Shown here in pieces: positions 57,339-64,000 of a DNA stretch of 64,000 bases. Position 1 is the stretch's first letter. Every line of letters begins with the position of its first letter. Origin of the DNA: Falsibacillus pallidus. GTDB taxonomy: Bacteria; Bacillota; Bacilli; Bacillales; DSM-25281. The notes beneath the pieces were generated by a model. It did not search any database. It was given only the letters and a program-made list of their open reading frames with translations, and was not told where the DNA came from. The position numbers and the translations under genes were made by a program. The DNA lies in contig NZ_QQAY01000001.1 of NCBI RefSeq assembly GCF_003350505.1, positions 62,001 to 126,000 on the forward strand. The letters are read 5' to 3'.

Positions 57339-57791
57339 TTATCTGCCAATTTCCAATGATTTCATCATCATCGCTTTTGATGCGTTAAATACAGTGACAT
57401 TTGCTTCGTAGGAACGGGTAGAACTGATTAAATCTACCATTTCCCTTAATGGATCAACATTCGGCATTTGAACATACCCATCTTTGTTTGCATCAGGATG
57501 ACTAGGATCATAAACGAGCTTAAAAGGTGTAGGATCTTCTTTTATCGCTGAAACCTTGACGCCTTCTCCCGCTTCACCGCTATTCCCTCTGGCTTCATTT
57601 AGAAAAGAGCTAAATGAATCACCTTTCGGCTCCAATACAACGGTTTTGCGGCGGTAAGGCTGCCATTCACCATTCACAAACTTCCCTCTTGTAGAATCCA
57701 CATTTGCCATATTCGAAGAAATGACATCCATCCTCAATCTTTGAGCAGTAAGTGCTGAGGAAGTCACATTCATACTGTGAAACATAGACAT
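57339..57791 (-). CDS. flgC: Proximal rod protein FlgC
   Basis: 150 residues with N-terminal LRMDVISSNMANVDSTR and C-terminal STRSYEANVTVFNASKAMMM, the usual rod protein ends. It lies 3 bases after flgB with GGAGG upstream. Confidence 0.96.
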   Translation of the reverse strand: MSMFHSMNVTSSALTAQRLRMDVISSNMANVDSTRGKFVNGEWQPYRRKTVVLEPKGDSFSSFLNEARGNSGEAGEGVKVSAIKEDPTPFKLVYDPSHPDANKDGYVQMPNVDPLREMVDLISSTRSYEANVTVFNASKAMMMKSLEIGR

Positions 57792-57794
57792 GAC

Positions 57795-58187
57795 CTACCT
57801 GCCTCCTTTAATGACTGATTGAAGTATCGAGAATTTACTATTTAACTGAGAAACCAATGAATCAAAATAAATTTGATTGGTAGCTAAATCTGACATCTCT
57901 TTGTCAATATCGACACTGTTTCCATTTTCATTATATTGCGCATTTGACTGGGTAACGACTGCTGGATTGACGGATCCGCTTGAAAAAGAAAAGTGCCTCG
58001 GATCTGTTCGATATCCTTCAAGCCTTGATCCTTGAACATCCTCCAGGATCTTTTTAAAACTGACATCTTTTGCTTTATAGTTGGGTGTATCGACATTGGC
58101 AATATTTTCAGAAATGACTTTTTGCTTTAAAGAAGAATAATTAAGTGCATTTTCAATGCTGCCGATTGTGTTGGAAAATAATTTCAT
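57795..58187 (-). CDS. flgB: Proximal rod protein FlgB
   Basis: First gene of the fla/che operon, 130 residues. ISENIANVDTPNYKAKDV near residue 25 and the GNSVDIDKEMSDLA block are typical. The ATG at 58187 follows AGAGGTG by 6 bases; a GTG three codons earlier is part of that site. Confidence 0.95.
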   Translation of the reverse strand: MKLFSNTIGSIENALNYSSLKQKVISENIANVDTPNYKAKDVSFKKILEDVQGSRLEGYRTDPRHFSFSSGSVNPAVVTQSNAQYNENGNSVDIDKEMSDLATNQIYFDSLVSQLNSKFSILQSVIKGGR

Positions 58188-58218
58188 TTTGTACACCTCT
58201 GTCCATTTTTATGACAAA

Positions 58219-58246
58219 TTCATATCAAATTTGACAAAAATCGCAA
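58219..58246 (-). promoter_or_regulatory. Candidate fla/che promoter
   Basis: TTGCGA, 16 bases, TGA-TATGAA (extended -10) on the minus strand, about 30 bases before flgB. It is the best sigma-A-like match near the gene, but others further upstream are possible. Confidence 0.4.
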
Positions 58247-58637
58247 ATCATACTAACTATTGTAATAATTAAAGAAGTTAATGTCTATGTACAAAACAGG
58301 AAAATACGTGAGTACATTTGACTATTTTCTTACATCGAAACTTTATCCCTATTCAGTAACTGACACTATTCGACATTATATGGATAGAATACCATATTCA
58401 TTGTTTTTCATAAATAAAAACTAGAAAATATCTTACTGGTTGACCAATAATAGGTAAATTAGTCCTATTAACTGTTTAAAAAATCTATACATTTCAACTG
58501 TTTTTATTATTTTAAATAAAAACCACTCTCATTTTTTAGTTCAATAGAACCATTTGAAAATTTTGAATTTTTATTATAATCACCTTTATTTTTATAACAT
58601 TCTTTACAAATGTAACAAAACATTGAAAATTTTATTC

Positions 58638-58672
58638 AAAAAAGAAAGCCATCCGTCTCCGGATGGCTTTCT
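58638..58672 (-). terminator. Intrinsic terminator after codY
   Basis: GAAAGCCATCCG and CGGATGGCTTTC form a 12-bp perfect stem with a 4-base loop, followed by TTTTTT on the minus strand, about 10 bases after the codY stop. Confidence 0.93.
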
Positions 58673-58682
58673 TTTCATTTAT

Positions 58683-59462
58683 TTAGTTGGATTTCAATTT
58701 TTCTAATTCGAATAGGAACTTATCGTTAAGGACTTTAATATAGGTACCTTTCATTCCTAATGAACGGGATTCAATTACACCAGCACTCTCAAGCTTTCTC
58801 AAAGCATTTACGATTACAGAACGTGTAATTCCTACACGATCAGCTATTTTTGATGCAACTAACAGTCCCTCATTACCATTCAATTCTTCAAAGATATGCT
58901 CGATCGCTTCAAGCTCACTGTAAGATAATGAGCTGATTGCCATTTGAACAACTGCTTTGCTTCTTGCTTCTTCTTCGATTTCTTCTGCTTTTTCACGGAG
59001 AATTTCCATTCCGACAACTGTTGCACCGTATTCTGCAAGAATCAAATCATCATCTAGGAACTTCTCTTGCAGGCGGGCCAAGATAAGTGTACCTAATCTT
59101 TCTCCTCCGCCAATGATAGGAACGATCGTTGTAAGACCACTCTCGAATAATTGTTTGTTTTCAACAGGGAATGCAGTATATTCACTTTCCACATCTAGGT
59201 TAGGTGAAGTTTCTTGGACATTGAAAAGATTCTTTGTGTATTCTTCCGGGAATTGGCGATCCTCGAGCATTTTAACCATGCGCTCATTTTCAATCTGTTG
59301 ATTGATGGAATAACCTAAAAGCTTTCCGCGGCGGCTTACTACAAAGATATTTGCTTCAATTACTTCACATAGTGTTTCAGACATTTCTTTAAAGTTAACA
59401 GGCTTCCCTGCTGCTTTTTGAAGCATTGCATTAATCTTTCTTGTTTTCGCTAGTAAATTCAT
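58683..59462 (-). CDS. codY: Global transcription regulator CodY
   Basis: GTP- and branched-chain-amino-acid-sensing repressor of nutrient-limitation genes, 259 residues as in B. subtilis. N-terminal GAF domain (about 1-155), linker helix, and C-terminal winged helix with [19 protein letters not shown] near 203. The ATG at 59462 follows AGGAGG. It lies 127 bases after hslU; a stem GTGATA/TATCAC lies in this gap. Confidence 0.97.
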   Translation of the reverse strand: MNLLAKTRKINAMLQKAAGKPVNFKEMSETLCEVIEANIFVVSRRGKLLGYSINQQIENERMVKMLEDRQFPEEYTKNLFNVQETSPNLDVESEYTAFPVENKQLFESGLTTIVPIIGGGERLGTLILARLQEKFLDDDLILAEYGATVVGMEILREKAEEIEEEARSKAVVQMAISSLSYSELEAIEHIFEELNGNEGLLVASKIADRVGITRSVIVNALRKLESAGVIESRSLGMKGTYIKVLNDKFLFELEKLKSN

Positions 59463-59589
59463 TGTTTTTCCTCCTAGTGACACTATAAGTTCATCTATTA
59501 TTAAATTTTTTACTGTGATTTTGAAATGGAAGGGTGATATGGTACAAATCTTATCACTTACCTTTACCCTTCTGCTATAAGTACAAACC

Positions 59590-61005
59590 TTAAAGAATAA
59601 ATTGGCTTAAATCCTTATTTTTAGAGATTGCACCAAGTTTATCGTCTACATATTGCGGTGTGATATCCACTTTGCCCATAGAGATTTCCGGGGCTTCAAA
59701 CGATAAATCTTCCAGAAGCTTCTCTAAGATGGTATGGAGTCTTCTTGCACCGATATTATCTGTATTTTGGTTGACATCGAATGCCATTTCTGCAATTCTA
59801 CGAATAGCTTCGTCAGAAAATTCAATTTGTATACCTTCTGTTTCCAATAATGCCTTATACTGTTTCACAAGGGCATTATCCGGTTCTACAAGAATCTTTA
59901 CAAAATCCTCAACTGAAAGCTTCGTAAGCTCCACCCTGATTGGAAATCTCCCTTGAAGTTCAGGGATTAAATCCGAAGGCTTCGCCATATGAAAAGCACC
60001 TGCTGCAATGAACAAAATATGGTCAGTTTTGATTGAACCGTATTTTGTAACCACTGTGGAACCTTCAACGATTGGCAGGATATCTCTTTGAACACCCTCA
60101 CGTGAAACATCTGCAGATGAGCTTCCTGAGCTTTTACTTGCAATTTTATCGATCTCATCAATGAAGATAATACCGGATTGCTCCGCACGATAAACAGCTT
60201 CAGAGGTCACTTCATCCATATCGATAAGTTTTTGGGCCTCATCATTGGTCAATACTTGCCTCGCCTCTTTGACTGTCAGCTTTCTTTTCTTCTTCTTTTT
60301 AGGAAGGAAGCTGCTGAACGCATCCTGCATATTCATCCCCATCTGTTCCATTCCAGAACCTTGAAGCATATCGAACATGGATGCCTGCTGTTCTTCAACC
60401 TCAACCGTGACCAATTCGTTCTCCAGTTCACCATTTGCCAGTTTGGCTTCAATGATTTTTCTTTTTTCGTAAGAAGTTGCTTCTTCTTTTGAATCATGAT
60501 CGTCTTCAGAAGTTGAAGGATTGGCCCCGCCAAAAATCATTTCAAAAGGATTTTTATAATTGTTTGTTTTCTTGGATCCAGGAATGAGAAGCTCAATAAG
60601 TCTTTTGTTTGCATTCTCTTCCGCACGTTCTTTAACGGATTCTTTCATTTCTTCTTTGACGAGTCGGACTGAAGTCTCCATTAGATCCCTTACCATGGAT
60701 TCTACGTCCCGTCCGACGTAGCCGACTTCCGTGAATTTTGTTGCTTCGACCTTGATGAATGGTGCACCGACAAGCTTCGCCATACGACGGGCAATTTCAG
60801 TCTTTCCTACACCGGTAGGTCCAATCATCAAGATATTCTTAGGAATGATTTCATCACGAAGATTTTCATTAAGCAGACCGCGGCGGTATCGATTTCGGAG
60901 TGCCACTGCAACTGCCCGTTTTGCATCATTTTGACCGATAATGTATTGGTCAAGCTTCTCTACGATTTGACGTGGTGTGAGATTCATCATTGTTTTTTTA
61001 TTCAA
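59590..61005 (-). CDS. hslU: HslU (ClpY) ATPase of the HslVU protease
   Basis: AAA+ unfoldase for HslV, 471 residues. Walker A GPTGVGKT at 62-69, the pore motif GYVGRDV near 88, an I domain with a lysine-rich stretch, Walker [10 protein letters not shown] near 265 and the C-terminal DLSQFIL that docks into HslV. I prefer TTG at 61005, 8 bases after GGAG; an ATG pair five codons later is an alternative. Confidence 0.96.
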   Translation of the reverse strand: MNKKTMMNLTPRQIVEKLDQYIIGQNDAKRAVAVALRNRYRRGLLNENLRDEIIPKNILMIGPTGVGKTEIARRMAKLVGAPFIKVEATKFTEVGYVGRDVESMVRDLMETSVRLVKEEMKESVKERAEENANKRLIELLIPGSKKTNNYKNPFEMIFGGANPSTSEDDHDSKEEATSYEKRKIIEAKLANGELENELVTVEVEEQQASMFDMLQGSGMEQMGMNMQDAFSSFLPKKKKKRKLTVKEARQVLTNDEAQKLIDMDEVTSEAVYRAEQSGIIFIDEIDKIASKSSGSSSADVSREGVQRDILPIVEGSTVVTKYGSIKTDHILFIAAGAFHMAKPSDLIPELQGRFPIRVELTKLSVEDFVKILVEPDNALVKQYKALLETEGIQIEFSDEAIRRIAEMAFDVNQNTDNIGARRLHTILEKLLEDLSFEAPEISMGKVDITPQYVDDKLGAISKNKDLSQFIL

Positions 61006-61023
61006 GCTGCCCACTCCTTTTTT

Positions 61024-61566
61024 TTACAGCTCTTCCACGATGATATTTCCATTAGTATAGACGCAAATATCTGCAGCGATTTCGAGTGCTGCTTTTGCAA
61101 TTTCGCTTGCTGTTAAATGATCGCCGGAATACTGTTTTAATGCCCTGCCTGCTGATAGTGCATAATTTCCTCCAGAACCAATGGCAAGGATGCCGTCATC
61201 CGGTTCAATGACTTCACCGGTGCCTGACACGAGCAGAAGCTGTTCAGCATCCATAACAATCAGCATTGCTTCAAGCTTCCTTAATACTTTGTCGCTCCTC
61301 CATTGTTTAGCAAGCTCAACTGCTGCACGCTGGATATTGCCGTTAAATTCCTGCAATTTTGCTTCAAACATTTCGAAGAGGGTAAAAGCATCTGCCACAG
61401 ATCCCGCAAATCCAGCCAGAACTTTTCCATTGAACAGTTTTCTCACTTTGCGTGCTGTATGCTTCATTACGACTGCATTGCCAAATGTGACCTGGCCGTC
61501 TCCAGCCATGGCGCAGCCGCCTTTATGATGAACTGCAAATATCGTAGTTGCATGAAAGTTTCCCAT
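61024..61566 (-). CDS. hslV: HslV (ClpQ) peptidase of the HslVU protease
   Basis: Proteasome-beta-like N-terminal hydrolase, 180 residues. By alignment with the E. coli start TTIVSV the nucleophile is T7 in HATTIFAV, after a six-residue leader. The two serines after the start in the B. subtilis protein, one of which was reported as its nucleophile, are Gly-Asn here. GDGQVTFG and [14 protein letters not shown] are present. AGGGAGG precedes the ATG. Confidence 0.96.
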   Translation of the reverse strand: MGNFHATTIFAVHHKGGCAMAGDGQVTFGNAVVMKHTARKVRKLFNGKVLAGFAGSVADAFTLFEMFEAKLQEFNGNIQRAAVELAKQWRSDKVLRKLEAMLIVMDAEQLLLVSGTGEVIEPDDGILAIGSGGNYALSAGRALKQYSGDHLTASEIAKAALEIAADICVYTNGNIIVEEL

Positions 61567-61594
61567 AAAACAACCTCCCTAACTGGGGATAATA

Positions 61595-62494
61595 TCAAGC
61601 TCTTGGATGGTGGGCCATATAAGTCTTTTTTAAATGCTCCTTAGTGACATGGGTATATACTTGCGTCGATGATAAATGTTCATGGCCAAGAAGCTCTTGG
61701 ACCGTCCTCAAATCCGCACCGTGATTCAGTAAATGAGTTGCGAATGTATGCCTGAGCATATGAGGATGAATTTTATTGGTCAAGGATGCTTTATCGATTA
61801 TCTGATTCAATATATACCTGAAACCAACTGGCTTTAATGGCTTCCCTCTTGCATTAACGAAAAGATGTGCATGGTCCTCATTCCCCATCAGCTTGCCTCT
61901 ACTATTATTTATGTATCTTTCAATGGCTTCATGTGCAAAGCTTCCAAATAGGACAAATCGTTCTTTATTTCCTTTTCCGCGCACTAACAACGTGGAAAGA
62001 TGAAAATCAAGATCTTTCATCTGTATCCCTGCACATTCGCTGACCCTTATGCCGGTCGCATACAATAGTTCAAGGATTGCCCTGTTCCGCTCGCCTAAAT
62101 TAGCATGCTCCGAGCTTGCCTCAAATAGCTTCTCCATTTCTTCTTCATAAAAAAATTTCGGCAGCCTCACCGAAGACTTCGGCTGCGAAACCATGCTGAA
62201 TGGATTTTCCGCAAGAATGGATTCCCTATTCAAATATTTAAAGAAACTCCTCAAACTGGAAATCTTTCTTGCGACGCTCGCTCGTGCATATTCCATTTCA
62301 TGAAGCTTCGTTAAAAAAAGGCGTGCATCAAAATATTCAACATCTTTCACATTTTTTATACCTTGTTCATTCATGAACATAAAAAACGCTTCAATATCTT
62401 TTTGATACTGCTCAATTGTATATTCCGAATAGTTCTTTTCTATCTTAAGGAATTCAATAAAGGATTCCAATAAAATACATGGTTTTTGATCCAT
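61595..62494 (-). CDS. xerC: Tyrosine recombinase XerC (CodV)
   Basis: Resolves chromosome dimers at dif with XerD. 299 residues: SAM-like N-terminal core-binding domain, then the catalytic domain with R150, K174, H245, R248, H271 and nucleophile Y280 all present. First gene of the codVWXY-type operon. The ATG follows GAGGTG. Confidence 0.96.
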   Translation of the reverse strand: MDQKPCILLESFIEFLKIEKNYSEYTIEQYQKDIEAFFMFMNEQGIKNVKDVEYFDARLFLTKLHEMEYARASVARKISSLRSFFKYLNRESILAENPFSMVSQPKSSVRLPKFFYEEEMEKLFEASSEHANLGERNRAILELLYATGIRVSECAGIQMKDLDFHLSTLLVRGKGNKERFVLFGSFAHEAIERYINNSRGKLMGNEDHAHLFVNARGKPLKPVGFRYILNQIIDKASLTNKIHPHMLRHTFATHLLNHGADLRTVQELLGHEHLSSTQVYTHVTKEHLKKTYMAHHPRA

Positions 62495-62508
62495 CTATAA
62501 CACCTCAC

Positions 62509-62545
62509 AAGGGCTACTAAATATTATCACAATTTAGTAGCCCTT
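62509..62545. repeat. 14-bp perfect palindrome overlapping the xerC promoter
   Basis: AAGGGCTACTAAAT and ATTTAGTAGCCCTT separated by 9 bases. One arm covers the promoter spacer, the other the -10 edge and predicted start site. No T run follows on either strand, so a repressor operator is more likely than a terminator. Confidence 0.7.
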
Positions 62546-62549
62546 GCAA
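62521..62549 (-). promoter_or_regulatory. Promoter of the xerC-hslV-hslU-codY operon
   Basis: TTGCAA, 17 bases, TGA-TAATAT (extended -10) on the minus strand, about 30 bases before the xerC start and embedded in a palindrome. Confidence 0.6.
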
Positions 62550-62555
62550 TTAATT

Positions 62556-63860
62556 TTACAAATTTTTCACAAAGTTTTGAATTGTTTCTAAAGCTCTGTT
62601 CGCATGTTGTTCGTATCTTTCTTTTTTCGATTTTATTCTCTCCGGCAACTCAGGGAATAAACCAAAATTCGCGTTCATAGGCTGGAAGTTTTTCTTGCTT
62701 GTTGTAGTGATGTAATTAGCCATGCTTCCGATTGCCGTCTCATGAGGGAATACGACAGGTTCTTCACCCAATGCCAGTCTAGCAGCATTGATGCCTGCTG
62801 CAAGTCCGCTTGCTGCTGATTCAACGTAGCCCTCAACACCAGTCATTTGTCCGGCGAAAAATAGTTCTTCTTTATTTCTGAATTGGTAAGTAGCTTTAAG
62901 GACACTCGGTGAATTGATGAAAGTATTTCGATGCATAACACCGTAGCGGACGATTTCCGCATTTTCAAGTCCCGGAATCAATTTTAAAACTTCTTTTTGC
63001 GGGCCCCACTTCAAATGTGTCTGGAAACCGACAATATTATATAATGTGCCTGCTGCATCATCTTGTCTGAGCTGGACCACTGCATAAGGACGCTTACCGG
63101 TCTTAGGATCTTCCAATCCCACCGGCTTTAAAGGTCCAAACAACATAGTCTTTTTGCCGCGCTGTGCCATTACTTCAATCGGCATGCAGCCTTCAAAGAA
63201 AATCTCTTTTTCAAACTCTTTCAATGGAACTGTTTCAGCAGAAATCAATGCTTCATAAAATTCATCAAATTCTTCCTCATTCATTGGACAATTCAAATAC
63301 GCTGCTTCGCCTTTGTCATAGCGAGATTTTAAATAGACTTTATCCATATCGATGCTGTCTTTTTCGAGAATCGGTGCGGCTGCATCATAAAAATATAAAT
63401 ATTCCTCACCGGTCAATTCCTTTAATCTCTCAGATAATTCAGGACTTGTCAATGGACCAGTCGCAATAACTGTGATTCCTTCCGGGATTTCTGTCACTTC
63501 TTCATTGAAGACAGTAACATTCGGATGATTCCTTACTTTATCCGTTACATGTCCAGCGAATTCATGACGGTCTACAGCTAATGCCCCTCCTGCAGGGACT
63601 GCACATGCATCAGCTGATTGAATGATGACAGAATCCAGGTTGCGCATTTCTTCTTTAAGCACGCCTACCGCATTCGTCAAACCGTTTGCCCTTAAAGAAT
63701 TGGAGCAGACCAACTCTGCAAATTTATCTGTATGGTGAGCAGGAGTCTGCTTCACTGGGCGCATCTCATATAAATTTACTTTTAAGCCTCTATTGGCAAT
63801 CTGCCAGGCTGCTTCGCTGCCCGCGAGACCTGCTCCGATTACATTCACTGTTTTAGTCAT
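62556..63860 (-). CDS. trmFO: Methylenetetrahydrofolate-tRNA methyltransferase TrmFO
   Basis: Folate- and FAD-dependent methyltransferase making m5U54 in tRNA, 434 residues. FAD-binding [14 protein letters not shown] is near residue 7, and the CSNSLRAN and [15 protein letters not shown] blocks are diagnostic. AGGAGG precedes the ATG. It lies between topA (expected beyond the window) and xerC as in B. subtilis. Confidence 0.97.
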   Translation of the reverse strand: MTKTVNVIGAGLAGSEAAWQIANRGLKVNLYEMRPVKQTPAHHTDKFAELVCSNSLRANGLTNAVGVLKEEMRNLDSVIIQSADACAVPAGGALAVDRHEFAGHVTDKVRNHPNVTVFNEEVTEIPEGITVIATGPLTSPELSERLKELTGEEYLYFYDAAAPILEKDSIDMDKVYLKSRYDKGEAAYLNCPMNEEEFDEFYEALISAETVPLKEFEKEIFFEGCMPIEVMAQRGKKTMLFGPLKPVGLEDPKTGKRPYAVVQLRQDDAAGTLYNIVGFQTHLKWGPQKEVLKLIPGLENAEIVRYGVMHRNTFINSPSVLKATYQFRNKEELFFAGQMTGVEGYVESAASGLAAGINAARLALGEEPVVFPHETAIGSMANYITTTSKKNFQPMNANFGLFPELPERIKSKKERYEQHANRALETIQNFVKNL

Positions 63861-63887
63861 ACTTTGATCCTCCTAATTTTATGTAAA

Positions 63888-63896
63888 ATCATATCA
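63888..63896 (-). promoter_or_regulatory. Possible extended -10 for trmFO
   Basis: TGA-TATGAT on the minus strand about 28 bases before the trmFO start, without a convincing -35. The remaining 100 bases to the window edge show nothing else I can name. Confidence 0.3.
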
Positions 63897-64000
63897 TCTG
63901 ATTATGAATCCGGTTAGAAAAAGGTATATATTTTCAAAAAACCAATTATAAGAATAGCATAGATTCGATCATTTACCTACATCGAAGTGAATGGAAATTG

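Larger units (their letters stand above)
58188..58682. other. Long A+T-rich leader region upstream of flgB
   Basis: Nearly 500 bases without a gene. It holds the codY terminator at the right end, then a very A+T-rich tract with a small inverted repeat (AATAGG...CCTATT near 58450-58470), a GTTC-TATT-GAAC palindrome near 58540, several TATAAT-like hexamers, and a promoter candidate at 58219-58246. I found no good sigma-D promoter. Such a region suits control by several regulators. Confidence 0.6.

Noticed and set aside
58197-58640. Sigma-D promoter before flgB
   Set aside because: GTCGAATA and TTCGATGT resemble the -10 element but no TAAA box is found about 15 bases upstream of either.

Overview
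The window reads as one block of core chromosome from a low-G+C, endospore-forming, motile member of the Bacillaceae (Bacillus in the broad sense, but not the B. subtilis group). The evidence is the gene order, which follows B. subtilis from trmFO to asd almost gene for gene, protein lengths and motifs close to the Bacillus versions, spore genes (dipicolinate synthase, ymxH, ylxY), codY, a PolC-type replicase and G-rich ribosome binding sites. All protein genes lie on the minus strand, so transcription runs from high to low coordinates. I see no rRNA, tRNA, CRISPR array, prophage or insertion sequence.

From the right edge in transcription order: trmFO; the xerC(codV)-hslV-hslU-codY operon; the fla/che motility operon (about 58.2 to 29.6 kb), with rod, MS ring, C ring, export gate, hook, chemotaxis genes, sigD and swrB; the translation genes rpsB-tsf; pyrH-frr; uppS-cdsA-dxr-rasP-proS (isoprenoid and lipid precursors, intramembrane protease, prolyl-tRNA synthetase); polC; the rimP-nusA-ylxR-ylxQ-infB-ylxP-rbfA operon; truB-ribC; rpsO; pnp; ylxY-mlpA; ymxH; and dpaA-dpaB-asd, cut by the left edge inside asd.

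The motility operon has three small genes that I do not know from the B. subtilis operon: a roughly 130-residue 'flagellar operon protein' between flgD and flgE, a two-helix membrane protein between cheD and sigD, and a 100-residue hydrophilic protein between sigD and swrB. Many of its genes overlap by 1 to 14 bases, often on GTG or TTG starts, which suggests translational coupling.

The main non-coding content is a family of intergenic fold-back repeats (module A, about 112 bp, three complete and two half copies) with a second module B (about 92 bp, two copies). The outer arms of module A change together between copies so that pairing is kept. Other regulatory signals visible are a promoter and weak hairpin with an interrupted U tract before rimP-nusA (fits NusA attenuation), a promoter buried in a 14-bp palindrome before xerC, a sigma-K-like promoter before dpaA, leaders before rpsO and rpsB, and terminators after ymxH, mlpA, pnp, rpsO, rbfA, proS, tsf, rpsB and codY. 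No wholly new multi-gene system is evident; the repeat family and the unassigned motility genes are the best leads.
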